From Xiphophorus maculatus (taxonomy: Eukaryota > Chordata > Actinopteri > Cyprinodontiformes > Poeciliidae): a stretch of 64,000 bases of DNA. The notes under the pieces are model-generated. The model was not told the DNA's origin. It searched no databases and saw nothing but the letters and a program-made list of their open reading frames with translations. Position numbers and translations under genes: made by a program. Shown piece by piece: positions 16,401 through 31,600 of the stretch; the stretch's first letter is position 1; each line of letters starts with the position of its first letter. Location: the NCBI RefSeq assembly GCF_002775205.1, contig NC_036460.1, positions 18,070,402-18,134,401 on the forward strand. The letters run 5' to 3'.

Positions 16401-19400
16401 AGGGGAGCACGGTGAGGACAAACTCATGTCCTGCAGAGCTTTCAGAGCCTGAGGGAACAAAGAGAAAGAGAGAGAGGCGGTTAATTCGGGAAAACAATAA
16501 AAAGTAAGAGCAAGACAGAAACGACCGGAGAACAATAAGAAGTGAAAAAAAAAAAAAAGAGGAGAAACGTGCTTAGACATTGTGCTTTTTTTCCTTAGTG
16601 AATGTGAATGCAGGATTACGTTTCCCCATTCCCTAAAGGCTGATTTAGGCAGAGCCAGCATTATCACATGAGTCTGGACATGTAGCTCGACGGGACTGGA
16701 GGCCATTTCCTCCTGTGCCAGCCAAAGCCCCTCCTTACGAGGGAGAGGAAACCAGACCCAGGAAGTTCAAAATACAGCTTTGGACACCACACGCTCTAGA
16801 AAGTGCAGGTGCGTTTATTTCTAAAAAGGTTTCACAACCTTGAACCTTTTTTTTTGTTTAGGTTACATGTAAATGTCAATGGATTTTACTGAGATTTAAA
16901 GCGACAAAAAAGTGAATAACTGTGGGGTACATGGTTTTATAACATTGACTAAAGTCTAATTAAGCCCACATTACTCTGATACTTGCAAATAAAATCCAGT
17001 GTAGCCAACTGTGTTCAGAAGTCACCTAATTATTAAATAGTCCAAATGTGTGTCATTTAATCTCAGTGTGAATCTAGTTATTCTGTGAAGTATTCAGAGG
17101 TTTGTTAGAGAGCATTAGTCAACAAACGGCATCATGGAGGCCAAAGAGCACAGCAGGCAGGTCAGAGGTCAGGTTATAGTTATTAAAAGAATATCCTAAT
17201 ACCTGAATTAAATTCAGTTGATTGGATTTCATTTGGAAAGGAATTGTCTGTAGACCTCAAACACAGGACTGTCTTGAGGCGCAAGTCTGGAGTAGGAACC
17301 AGAAACATTTCTGATGCTTTGAATGTCCCATTGTCTCAATGGCCTCCACACAGAAGTAAACAGAAGAAGTTTGGAAACAGCAGGACTCTTCCTAGAGCTG
17401 CCGGTGAAGCACGGTGAACACTTTCGTCACAAACAAGAGTGACAAACTTCTGTCATTTCCTTTCCGAGTTAAGACTCAACACCTCCCGTTTTGTTTTCTC
17501 ACTTCTGCCAGAACCCAAGAAGAGGCTGTGATACTCCGATAATAGTTTGCTCTCTTACAGTAGAACCACAAAGAATACACTCAATCTGAACTTAGCATGA
17601 ACTTCTTCCAGAGGTGACCTCTGCAGCTGAATTTAACAGAGGAAGCCCTTTTGCTTGCTAAGTAGACAAATTAAACGGGTTTCCCATTGAAGATAACATC
17701 GACATGTTCAACAAGAAGCCTTGTAATCCACTGCCTTTAATTCATGTCTTGTGGTTGCTGTTGCACCATTGTGAAACTCAGTATTCAGACACACAACTCA
17801 CTGATAGAGTTCAGGGCACTGAGAGTATGTGTAATCTAAAGGAGCCTTTACAAGAAAAGTGCAGTATTTCCCAAGTAACCCTGACTCCATCTGAAATTGT
17901 CCTCAAAGTGTTGAGCTTAAATGCCTAAAAAAAGTCGTTCCTTGCAGTTGTGATGCTGCACTAGAAACTCAGTTAGCCAGAGGTTAAAAACAGATGATCT
18001 ATCATGTGAATGAGGTTTTCTTGACCACCCCTTCGGCTTTAAATAACAACATGAGTGTGCGTGCATGTGTGTGGACAGGAAAAAAAATGTCAGAGTCACA
18101 GGAGAAGAGAGGAAGTGGACCTATTGTGTGTGAAGATTAAAGCTCACAGATTTAAGTTCTGTGTTGCTTTGTTTACCTTCTTTTCTATGGAGGACAGCAG
18201 ATCTCTGAGAATGGCCAACTTGGTCACCAAGTTCTCCAGCTCCTGGTCTCCTCCCTGATTCACCGACTGATGGAGGAAGAACAAAAACTATTAAAACCCT
18301 CCGAGATCAGTTATTTTTGAACATAAAACTAAGACAAACTAATGATGATGTAAAACTATTTGTAGTTGATCGTTTTAAACTGCAAACAGTATTCTCCATG
18401 TTAAAACAGGACAGTTTAATGGGAATCCCCCTCGACGGTAACTAAAGTGGCCGCTAAACTAAACATACAATCAACTCAATTTATCAAAACAAAACAGACT
18501 CAACTCCACATTTTCTACTTTTCCCTCCTCCTGCACCAGGTCATTAAAATCCAAGTTTGACCTTTTCTGTGTCAGACAGAAATTATTTAGTTCAGGAGAA
18601 TACAAATGTATCTTGTCTGTATAAAATCATCTGCAAGGGTGAGTCTGAGGCAAAAAGTTAGATCAGCAACCACAGTTTGCTTGTGTTCAAATCTTGATGG
18701 GGGACTATTAAGACTCCAGATTATGAGGTTGAGTTGTTTCATCACAAGATCAAAAGTGGATTGTGGTTTTAATTGAGCTATAAGATAGGTTAAGGTAAGG
18801 TTAATTCACTTGACAGGCCTTGTAGCTTCTGCAAACCGCTGTGACCTTGCTGACTTACTCCACCTAACATTTTTACTATCTTTTGTGCCGGCTGCTAGTA
18901 ATGTCTTCACCATTTTTAATTCCTCTGTGTGAGGTTTGACTCACTGCTCCAAAGACTGGATGTTGATAAACAACTAGTCACAATTCAGCTTAATGAGGCA
19001 TACAGCAAAACAACCAGTGTTGCAAAAAGCAAGTTTCAACCCATGCATGTCGTCCAAATTTTAGTCAAACTTGGCTAGCCTACTGCAAAATCTTTTAAAC
19101 AAACTTAAGATGTCAGTAGATGTCTAGTGATTTTTCACTGCAATTCATTGCTGTTTATACTTTATAACACAAAACAACAGTTTGAACAGATAAACGTGCC
19201 GTCTTCAAGCATCTGGAAATTGTACAGAAGGATGGACCAGATCCTAGGGATCTGTAATTCTTTTCATTATCTGTTTCCTAATTTCTTGACATTATGGCAC
19301 ACAAGGAAGCAATAGGACTGAGGTGTTGCTTTAGTCCTTTAGCATGTGTAAACTCTAGAATTTGAAGAAACCATTTTTCTTGCATCTAGCAAAAAGAAAG

Positions 19401-22400
19401 AGTTTTGTTTATCTTAACTGACCTAAAACAGGTCAGTTTTAGGTCATTACTGATTTAATGTCTGGCAGTATAAGAAAATAAGGTTGTGTCTTTATACACA
19501 ACCTTTTGAAGGAGCAGACAGTTTTACATAAAAAAATTATGATGGATGCTTTAAGAAAGCTCACTGTAGGGTATCCCTGAGTCTTTCAGCAGGCTAAGGA
19601 TCTGAAAAATGTTATCACAGAAACCTGTTTTAATTCTCATCAAACAAGAACCCATAGCAACACAAAGATAAAGAAGCATACCTGTTGGATCATCTTAGTG
19701 ACCATAAAAGCACTCTGCTGGTCAAACACTTTAGAGAGGATCTCCAGACCAGACAGAACTTTATCCACCTCCCTGGTAGAGAAAAAAATTAAGATTTTCT
19801 AATTGCTTTTAGACTTTTAATGCCATCATTTTCTTTATTTCAATTCTGTTGTAGGTAAACATCTTAGGTAGGTAAACTCTAAATGACAAAGAAGCATGTG
19901 ATTTATTTGTCTATGTTTCAATGTGCATCATGTACCACTGTGGCTAAAACAAGAGAGCAGCTGGGGAAGCTGGCAGCTCTGCAGGATAATTACATTTAGA
20001 GATATAAAGAGTGGCTCTGTATGGGTAACAGAGTATCTATCTGAGGAAACATGTCTCTGCAGCTCACCCATTGAGACGTTTGCAGGAGGCCACGAGTGTC
20101 TTGTTGAGATGGGGCAGGGAGGACGCTCCCTGCTTGACGGCCTCAAGGTCCAGCGCATAGCTGCCCTTCAGGTACTCGTGGGAAATGGTGCTCAGGCCGT
20201 TAGCTGCCAGAGTGCTGAAAAAAACACGTTGAAGGCAAAGGAGGTTGATGTGAGTCACAAGATTTAAAAGCAAACATTTGTATTTTCCTGTCATGTTAAC
20301 AACTATATGATAAATCCTCATGCCAGGATTCCTGGAAATGTTTACAGCAGATACAGTGGTATTCATTACCCTTTAGATTCATTCATATATTTTGTCATGT
20401 ACTCCAATAAACTTTCATGTATTTTATTGGGATCAACCTTTTGCCTCACTTAGAGCTGCAAGTCTTCTGGGGGTATTTCTTTACCTGCTTTCCATAACTA
20501 CATACAAAGGCTTACCTGTACTTTTCAAATTAGCTCCAGCTTAGTCAAATCTTTTAAAATCAATTTCCAAGGCTCTTAGCTCTTTTGCTGCCTCTTGTGG
20601 GTTGACCCTGTATTTAACTCCATTCATGTTCTTATCAACTCTGACAAGGCTCCTGTCCCTGCTGAGAAAAGCAGGGACACTGTTACGTTTTGAGTTTTGC
20701 ATGTTGACCAAAAAGCTCAATTTTAACCAATTTATGGATCTCAGGAGCTTCTTAAGGCTAATTATTGACTGTTTTTCGCTTGTTTTGGTCATGAACTACA
20801 GGGATTCATATTCTTTAAACAGCAACTGTTATCATTTTGAAAGGCTAAGAAATGATTTATTTCCACTTCCCCTGAGATTTTGTTTTGTCAACCCAGTGAT
20901 TAAGAAACTATAATAAAGGGGGGAAAAAAATCATGAATCATAACTAGTCACAGCTACTTTTCACAGCCAAATTTAGGCTTGCTCACTTGACTCTCTTTGA
21001 CAAATAACAGAAATGCTGAGCAGAAACTCTGAGCCAATATATGCAGGTCTGAAGCGCTCTGTTACTGAACCGCTAACGCTTCTTCAAAGCTCTGCATCAT
21101 CTGTGAGGAGTGTGGTTTCAAGCAGGATGTGGTTTATCTTCCAAAGGCAGACAGGACATGTAGTTGAGTGGAGGACAGGAGGGAGAGCGTGTCTCTCATC
21201 AAAAAACTGACTCTGAAACAGCAGTTATTTTTGATCTAAAAATATTTGTTGAGGTACTAATATGAGAGAGAATATGAAAGAAAAATGCAAAGTGACATTT
21301 TGTTCCAGTAAACTCTGCCACGTGTTTATGTGAAGCAACAGGCTTCCTCTGTGTGCATTTGAAACACGGCTGTGTCAGTCATTCATGTCAGCAAGACAAA
21401 AATCAAACGATACGCAGATCAGACTTTGTACCTTTCTGTAGGCGTTTCAGGTCCAGGGGGAGTGGAGGTGGAGGCAGAGCGAGGGGGGAGGGGCGGCTTC
21501 TCATCCTCTCCGTCTAAAAGTTACAGAAATATATAGTTAGTTTGATAAAAAACTACAGGAACCTTTTATAATCCCTAACCTTTTATACATTCAGAATGAC
21601 AGACCAATATATTTGTTGGAATTATAAGTTATACATCAACAGAGAAAGGAAGCTGACACACAGTTTACAAAATATTACAAATCAAACTTAGAAAGGTTTG
21701 GTCTGCGTTTGTTTTCGTTGTCAAAACTGTGACGATAAAAACTGATTTCGGCGTCCAGCCCGACCATGCAGAGCGCTTCGCCCATGAAGATTCAGTCCTC
21801 AAGGACAGGAGTTTTTGCCTCAAAAACCTTCAGAGCATTTTGAAAAAAACGTTTTGTGCATCGTTTCTCCTCAACTGGAGAATTAGACACCATTTCTTAT
21901 TTGTGTATAAAATGAAATGTACATTAGCATAGTGGTTCTAATGTAACAAAATAGGGAAAAAGCAAATGGCATATGAATATAATGGTATGGTGCTGTAGTG
22001 ACTGTGCATGTTATTGGTGTATGGGGCTACCTGAGTAGTCCCTGTCATCAGTGACGGCCGTCTCCTCCCTGTCCACGGCGTAAAGCAGGGTTGTGACCAG
22101 GCCCTGGTTGGGCTGCAGGTACAGAGACACCAGCTCCGGTAGCGTCTTAAACCGCTTCGGCTGAACGCCCTGGGACGTCTGAGAGGGAGAGAGGGGAGGA
22201 TGAACACACAGACAAGTAATTTCCTGCGGAGAAATATCTCCATGAAAACATCCAAAGTGCTTGGCTACAGGTGGTCAGGCAGCCAAATCTCTGGTGACCC
22301 CTATTGTTCCATATTTAATGGTGTGTAAGCAAACGCAGCCAAGGGAGCTAAATATAATTCGATACAGGAAGCAGCATTTTGATAAACACCGAGGAGCAAA

Positions 22401-22611
22401 CTGGAGGCTACAGAGGCAAAGAGAAATTTTCTCTATTACCAGGGCTAAAAAAAAATCCCCACTAGAAATCAGTGGAAAAGAAAGAAATCTGTCATGGTTT
22501 TGAAGCACCATCCAGTCGTGTGCATGTCCGTCTGTAAGTGAGGCCCGTAAGTGGAGGGAGAGTTCACAGCTGTTGGCCAGAAGGCACAAAGCGCCTGCTG
22601 TCTGCGTGTGG

Positions 22612-22661
<50 letters not shown>

Positions 22662-25600
22662 GCACATGTATATATTTGTGTAAGAGAGCTCAGAGCCAAC
22701 ACAAGCATCTATCTGCCTGCCACCTGTTGCCAAAGCACCACAAAGAGGCATGTGCGTCATCTTTGTACCTGCACGGCCAGAAAACCCTCCTCGTCTGGGA
22801 GGATTCTGTAGGTGTGGACGTGCTTCTGAAACCTGCAGGGACAGACAGACAATTAAACACACCGCAGACAGACTGATGAAGGGACAAGCAGAAATATTAA
22901 GAAATCAAGCAAGGAGATATTTATTTTGTTTCAGTCAAGGAAAACGTAAACTCGGTCGACAGGATTGTGTGTGCATGATTGTGTGTGTGTGTGGGGGGGT
23001 GTTCAGATTCAACCTGCTGCTGTCTATCACAGTTGTGACTGCCTGCTTTATCCTTACTGTAGCATGATACAGTAAAACAGAACCCTAGCGTTTATTCATT
23101 GAACTGTTAAAGAGACAGAACGAGGAAATAAAAAAAATATATTTAAAAAATTGTTTAAATGTTTTGAATCACAGTGTTTCTGACTAAAAAAAACAGGTCT
23201 GATCTCTTTTTATGTTTTCAACCAATCACGGATCAATGCTCTGATAGTACAACGTGCCTGCAGCCTGGAGCTGGAGAGTAATGATTTACATGTCTGCAGC
23301 TCGTGTCTGTTCAGTCGACGGGTCACATTATATGTCCAATTTGCCAAGCAAACACTGTGGCTGTTGTCGGTTGGTGCAAATATGATTGTGTGTTTTCACA
23401 ACTTCGGGCCTCAGCGTGGCATCCTAAGCAAAATGCTTGTGCAAAGCTTTCACAAGCAAGTCAACATTGTTCCTATTTACCCTGACTGTGTAAATAAGGA
23501 GGAAATGGTGAGAATTTATTCAGTTCTGACATCTGAGATGTTTTGCCATTTTTTCATTTGACAGAAACCTGTGATGGTTTCAACTGACGAAAGCCTAACC
23601 AATACATAAAGCATGAAGTCAGTTATCAATCACCCAGTAAATTAAAAATGGCCCAAATGTTGCTGTTGTTTTAAATAGTGGGCATCGTTGAAAAACCCTC
23701 ATCTTGTGTTAGATCTCAAAACTGTACCCTGTATCAAAAAACATGACACATTTTTGTTATTTTATGGTCAATAAATGTTCTTTCAACAAAACCACAAGAA
23801 GAGATAAGTTTTGTATGTGTTCAGTTTCTAGATACAAAAAGGGATTCATCAAAAAATTAATCAGCAAGTCAGACCTTAAACGAAACCAGGAAGTGTCTGA
23901 TAATAGAAGTCAACTGATGCAATTTGAGACCAAGAGGGCTATAAACCCAAGCATTATAGGTTTTCTTGATTTTTATTATCCATTGTGCATACAAAGAGTT
24001 CTTTCATAACTATATCCAAGTAACAGTGACCAGTATACAAATGGCTAAATGCAAAAACACAAATCCAAAACACTTTTAACTTTACCCAAATTCTGAGAAT
24101 AAAATCAGAAACACTTAACATCTTCAAATAAGCAGAGAATATTCTCTTCCATTTTCAGACTGTTCCTTTACCGACCATTGCTATACTTTCTTGTGAGACA
24201 GTAGTTATTGCAAAGGGTGCACTGCAGAACATGCAGTGATAGTGCAGCTTTAAACTGAGGTCAGAGGGACATAATGTGGAACTTAGACCAGAAGTTCCTT
24301 TGTTGAACTGATTTTTATACACGGCAGCTTTTTGTCATACTGCTGCCTACAGCACTTCCATGTATGAGCTCAGAGCAACACTGTAAACAAGATAAATGTT
24401 GGTACTACATTCAACAGCACAATGAGCTGGAGGTCCCCTGGCAGTGAATCCACACTCTGCCCTTACAGCTGTATACAGCGGGGTTTGTGTGCTTTTCCTG
24501 CTGGCAGTGGATGAGATCCTCTGCAGCTCTGCGGAGTAAATGCTATTGTTTCTATAGCTGCAGAGTTAACACGGGAAGGGAGACAGAGAAAGAGAGCAAG
24601 GTTTATTATGGGTTGGACACTTCACTGTGTGAGTTTACTGTGCGCGGTTCCTGTCAACAATAGGTTTGGGTCATTGGCTGTAATTGTCCTACTGGTTCCC
24701 TCTGGTACTCACCCTTTTCTGCCCTGCTCATACACACAGAGGTCTCCTCCATCTTCACCATCATAACTGCACAGTGTAGTAAAAAAGGATTTGTACCATA
24801 CAGATTTCTTTTTTTTATTTTATTGTCTTAGTTCACCAAATACGTTGCAAAATAATAAAAAAAAAAACAACCCCGAGATATCAAAAGCAGTCTCCCAATG
24901 AGAATTTTATTTCTTAAGGGAAAAAACAACAAGGCCCTGTGCGAAATAAGTGGTTGTCCTCCACTTTTAATTCTGGAATTAACTTTGATTAAACATATTT
25001 TTATGTAGTAAAGTTCACAACTTTTATACCCACACACACACATTTGATTACTATTAATCTCTTAAACAGCTAGATGTAGGCTATGAAATCTCTAAAACAA
25101 CACATCATACTCCAATCTCAAGCAAATCATTGACATTTATAAGTCTGAAAGGAGTTTCAATGGCAAACCATCTCAGGAGTGGCCGGCTTACCAAAATCAC
25201 ACCAAAAGGGCAACAATGACTCATCTAGGAAGTCAGAAATGAACCATGAACATCTAAAACCCTCACTTGCCTTTGTTAAAGACAGTGTTCATAACGCAAT
25301 AATGAATAAGAGACCAGCCAAAAATCATATCCATGGGAGTGTTTGACTTAATGAACCACTTCTGTTTGAAGAGAGCACAAAGGTACCATGTCTCACATAA
25401 AAACATCTCAATGGTCCTCAAAGTAATTTGGAAAAATCAGGAAGTTGTGTGCGTCACAACAACAGCATAAAACAAACAGTGTTATAGGAAATGAACATAA
25501 TTTTGGTGGTAGTGTGATGGGGCAACTGTGCTCTTCAGCACCTGATCAACCCTACCACTCACCTTGAGTTTGGCCTCTTAGTGGTTAAGATCCAGATCAG

Positions 25601-28600
25601 GCGTGGTTATGAAATACAGATACAGTCCATTCAAAAACAACCAAAATATGCAATTGGAAGGCAGAGTTTATATGCATTGTACCTGAAGTAGTAGCACCTA
25701 CCAAAAGCTACATACAACAGTTCTTTGCCATGTCAATGTGCATGTACACGTATGTCATACCACATTTTCAAAGAAAATAAAAATGTAATATATTGTGATG
25801 GTTTGAAATATTTACCAAGTTGACTGCTGCAGCTATTCATATTTACCCATAAATACATTCGAGTCTCACTAATGTAATCTAGTCACCAAGTCAATTACAA
25901 AAATCAGTATTCACATAGACTTCCTTGCTCCTGGGTTCAGTTTCATGCAACACCCAACTGCAGAAACCTAAGTGGATTAGGATCATCCAACGGAGAATCA
26001 TGACTAAATAAGTTACAGCAGCAGGAGAGCAGCAGATGCCAGAGGAAACAAAGTTATAGCGGAGAGATGCTGACATGATCCTGCACCCATTTTTTACAAA
26101 TGTTTAAGATTGAAGACGTTTTGCAGATCTTGTGATAAAATAATTAAAATGACAAGGTTAAAACACTACATCAGCGCATGACATAATAAATACAACAGAA
26201 TTAAACCTCCACAAGACAGGCCTTACCTTCTTGGTGAGGAATGCTTTAACAGAAACATCCACATTTGAAACACACACAGAGTCCTGACACGTTAAGACGT
26301 GCTGCAGTTATATTGAAAACCACAACCCTGGCTGTAATAGAAATAGAAAATCCAATGTGTCTGGCACAGGCATTTCTTTGCTGTGCAGTTTTACTACTAG
26401 CTGGAATATCTCTTGTTAAAAGCTAAAAATAGATTTACGAACTTACTTGCTATATCACATTGTAGTGACAGAGATTTGAATGTTACAGAAGAGATTTCAT
26501 GGGGATTGTTGGTAGAATATAATAAAATAAACAAAGTGCTTACAGATACATGCACCAGATTCAAGGAACTTTATGCTGTTTCCTCTGATTATTAACTAGA
26601 CAATCATGCATGTAGACACAAAGATTTGCAGATTTAAATGCATATCAAGAGGAAGTGAAAGGCAAAGCCTTCAGGCAGACCTCACCATGCCAGGACAAAA
26701 ACTCTTCATACACTGTTGGCATCTCCAAAGCCCGTAAAAAGGGAAGTCGCAAGGGAAAGTTTAACAAAAATAATTTTGTGCTGAAAACAAGCTTTTAGCC
26801 AAGTTCAGAGCCGCATTTAAGTAAAATTGGTCTAGATTTGTATGGTAGAGAAGGAGCAGGGACACAGGACTTTGGTTGTTTTGTCCTTCTATTACTCAAG
26901 TCCATGAAATAACAAACCTGAGAGTCCATGTGCCACCCTCTCACAGGTTTAGTAGATTATCTTTCTGATTTGGAAAGCCAGAACCGGCGCATACGCCACA
27001 CAGAGACTGCAAGAAGGACAACACTCTTCAGTGTGGATGTTGTTAGAGAGGGAAGAAGTCTATAAAGTAGCTGTTTAAGTAGCAGTTAGGAGGTCTAGTC
27101 TCTCAGATGTCTATGTTCAATTCAGGTTGCAACAGAGAGAGAGAGCAAGACTTCCACGTGATAATAATAAGCCTATATGTTGATTTGAGCAATCTTGCTG
27201 TGTCTTATCTATTTCAGTATTTATCGCCTCTCTGTTAACCACACTTGGTGCTAATATACGATTTTAAAGACTGTTTAAAATGTCAACTCGGTATTATTTT
27301 GTCTTCGTTTTAAAAAGTTCAATCCTGCTTCACAGTACAAACTGAGGTTTGGCTATAATCAAGTTTCAATGATTAAACTGGGTAATCAATAGTGATGGCA
27401 ATAATGTGGGTAACCCAACCCCCATCTGTATCCACTACCTCAAAGCTCAGGGCTACACCACTTTTATGCAAATATAGAAAATAAAGCGATAAGCTGCTTG
27501 TCAGTCTTTTAGATTTGTTTCCTCACTACAGAGCAGATTCTGTCAACTATAAAAAACTCTGTGGTTGCCTGCGAGAGCAATCTTCATGCACCACCAATTC
27601 TAGGGAACTGAAGTCGCATCGGATTACTTTGATTCAACCAATGAAGCTTTCGCTTTTTTCTTTTTAGTTTTCTGTTTTGGTTGTCATACAACTAAAAGGC
27701 TATGAGGTATTTAACCACATGTTAACCACATAAATGCTCTTACTTCCTCCTGATGCAACTACTGCTCAGCTACGATCATTTAATAAAATACTTATTCTAT
27801 TTTAAAGTTAGACTGTCACTGTGCTTTAAATATGTTATGAAAGTAAAATAATCAGTCAGATAATAATGTAGGGACAGCTGAATACTGTCTTTAGCAACTT
27901 TCTTCATAGTTGTTTAAGCTGTTAGCTTTACTGAGAACTAACTTTTTACTTTTTATTGACTCAGAAAGTGCACAAAGTTGAGTTTTTTTAAATGTAGAAC
28001 CTAGAAGGTAAATTATATTTAGTTTTCTACATATTTTTAAAAATCAAAAGTTGAAAGCTTGGCATCTGTATTCAGCCATCTTTGCTCTGATACCCTAAAT
28101 ATAATCCAGTGCATCCAATTAACTTCAGGAGTCAATTAAATAGTAAACAGAACATAGGCAATGCTTCATGATGCCATGTCATATTCTTCAAAAACAGAGC
28201 ATGAGTGAACAAACAACATTATGAAAACAAGGCAGATCAGCATGACTTCATCTAAAGATAAAGACGCAGTGAAATATATAAATCAACATCTTAAGCTTTC
28301 AACAGCTCACTAATCCTTGTTCAGTCCATCAATGATTTGGACACAAATACAAACCCGCCAAGACAAAAAGCATGGTGGTGTTAACTCTTGAGGAGATACA
28401 GAGACCCACAGCTCAGATGGGTGATTTTACTACTGACACCATTACTTTTAGTTGGCAAGTGAACCAAATGGCGAACAGATGTATGCCAGGCCTTCCAGAT
28501 TACCATTTGTAGACAAACTGGAAAAAACAAAACAAAACATGGCACTCTTTCATTCCAGTCTACAATAACAAGCTACTTTATGGTGGAATATCTCATTAAT

Positions 28601-31600
28601 TCCAGTTACATCAATTTCAATTTGTGGTTGTGTCATAAAAAAACCTGAAAGTTTCCAGTGTTAAGAATAAGCTTGCAAGAACAGTAAACGTGAAGATAAA
28701 AAGTTGTCGAGTCAGTCAGTTTACTTCGGTAGACAAAGAAAGAAGACAGAACCTGAACAGTAAAATAAACTTTTTTGTGTGGTTAGTTCTCTACATATCA
28801 AACTTCTTTGGAACCTTCTTATTGTCATCACTTATTCGTCATAAAAATTATAGCAAATGAAATATAATTTCTTTTTCCCCAGGACATTAGCAAAAGTGAA
28901 AGTAGTTTCTGTGGCTAAATGAAACCGATAATGTGCAGTTGAGTGAGAAGTTCATGGTTCAAAACTATTTCAGACCCTAATAAATAACAATATTAAAGAT
29001 AGCAAGCACAATAAGAGAAAAGGTACAAATAATAAGAACTGAAAAAATGCAGGGACATGGAACTTAAATGTGTCTTAATATCCTGTTAGAGGCAACTCAG
29101 AAAAATATTTTCTTATAGAAAAAGAAAAAACATTACAAAGCAAGAATTAGTTGTGATTTTCTAACCGTTCTGGCAGTGAAAGAACGATCTGCATTAGCAA
29201 TATAAATGTGAAGAGACCAAGTCATCATAGTTGCTGTGTATCTGTGAGAGCTGATATTTATTGTATGCCTTCTGATGCTCAACGCCATTTCCTTTCCCTC
29301 ATACTTAAGTGTCACTTTGATCTCCCTTTTGTTACAATCAATTAAAATAAAAAACATATGATCTTTGAAGCATTTCAGAGGGTTAGAGTGACGTGAGGAG
29401 GGTATGAGAAATTTTCAGCATGTTCAGCATGTAGCTCGGTGACTAACCTGGAGGTTTTTCACACCTACTGGTAATAAAAAAGGTTCTTTCCTTTCTCTTA
29501 TGGCGACAAAACAAATTAAAAGGTGAGAAACGAGGGGTCTGATAAGATCATATTTTCCATTTTGCCTCAGAACTGTGCAGAAGTGCTTCACTAATCAGTA
29601 ATCGTTTATTTAAATGACATTTAAACATTTTTATGTAGTTGATTATTTCATTCTTATTCATGCACATGCTGTATAAGCTGTAGTAGCGTATTCTGCTACT
29701 ACAGCTTGTAGCTTATAGATGCTACATATTCCATGTTAGATTTTTTCTGGTGACTTTTTTAAATTTTAGAAGCGATATTTCTAATTGGATTTAGATCTAT
29801 AGTCTTTTCAGCCATCTGCATAACACTGGCTTCTATTTAGCTTTTAAAATATCATATGTTTATGAATGGCTACATAAAATCATTATTATCAAGACATTTA
29901 TCATTCATATCATTGAATTATCACAGGAAGTGTCCTAAGGTAAATAAATGTTGTTCTACTTTTACTTTCATTTACATTAATGTGCTATGTTAAAAAATGA
30001 TATCACAAAGAACACAATACAATTGAAACATGCTTAATCTTAGTGGTGAATGAATTATGAATACATATATAACCACTACATTTTATCTTCACAAAAGCAG
30101 TGGCTTGGGACAATACTATTCACTTTCCACATTTTGATATGCTACAGTTAAACAAACATGTGAGTGTTTTATCAGAATTTTGTTATAGATTAACATAAAG
30201 TAATGCATATTTATAAAGTAGAAGGCAAATGACATAGTCTTATTTCGTGAAAATAATCATGTAATATTCTATGCAACTACAAACAAGTAAGTCATAAGTA
30301 TAGAAGCAAGATTTAAATATTTACAATCGCTTCAGATACACTCACTTCACTCAGGTGACCTCGATTCCATTCCTTCTGACACTACTAGCACCTACACCTC
30401 TATTAAAGCGATCACTTATTTTGTAACGTATTTTTGTGTTCTTTTTTTTGTAGTAATCAGTTTTCACTTTGGCATTAAAGAGTTTATTTTTGTAATTTAG
30501 TTTTTAGTGAAAAGAGCCAAATGGTTTGGATCATGACTAATTTGTAAAAGCAATAAAAATGTTAAAACATTCAGGAGTGTGAACACTTTTTATGGAAGTA
30601 AATTGGGCAGCATAATAATGCTCCTCCATGACTTATTTCACACAACTGAAAAGCAGAAAGTGGGGAGTCTGTATTTTACCTAACCAATATTTTTTTATTT
30701 ACAACAGACAGCAAATAATCAAGGTGAAGAAGATAATAAAGAGGTGCTTATATTCCTCTTTGAGCAGCAGTAAGACTGCCTGTCAGGTTCATTCGTCATT
30801 GATATAAAAAGCAAAAGTAGACAGTAAGAGAGAGGAAGGAAGACAACTAGGAACAAATGACATATGTCAGGAATGCTGTTGGTGAAAAAAAATGATGTGC
30901 CACATCCTCCCAGGAAATTTATTTTTTCTTTTCAGAAAAGAAAATGACCTACAAGAGAAGTGAAAGAGATCAAAAGTCACCATCCTTTTTTATAACACAA
31001 GAGATTGGTGTGAAAGAAAAATTGTGCTTTACAGAATCAGATGATATGCAGCAGTTTGCTTTATCCTACATACATCTAATCTAAATTTTAAAAACTGATG
31101 ATTTAAAAAACTGAATTTATGACTAAAATGTGAAAATGTACTTTTAGAAACATATCTTTACATTTCTTGTTGCAAACACTTTTGGCTCCATCAGACAAAT
31201 GAAAAGCCCTGCCGATGTGTTTGCGTAGATCCATGAAAGTATAGCACAAAACAATGCCCTGCTAGTGTCTAAACACGCAACACCCCACAGAGCATGGTGT
31301 AAACTATTTGATAGGGGATGTAGGTCAAGCCAATGTCAGAACACTGAGTCACATGGCTTTGTGTTTCCTGCATTTATGCATTTTTTAAAAAACTTTGCGT
31401 GCGTACAGAGAGTCATATTAGACTCTATAATTTAACCATCACCTTTCTACACTTTATTTACCCCAGTTGGGTTATTATCTGCAGTTAACAAGATGGCCAA
31501 TTTAAGATTCATCTGCTTGTCAGGTATTCCTGCCTGAATAACGTTTTTTTTTGTAATGAAAGTAAAAAAATTTCATCACTTTCTTGAGTAAGTAGGCCAC

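Noticed and set aside
22275-22862. Minus-strand ORF of 195 codons containing a run of HT repeats
   Set aside because: The run is the translated GT microsatellite. The ORF crosses the real exon 22769-22832 in a different frame and has no family resemblance.
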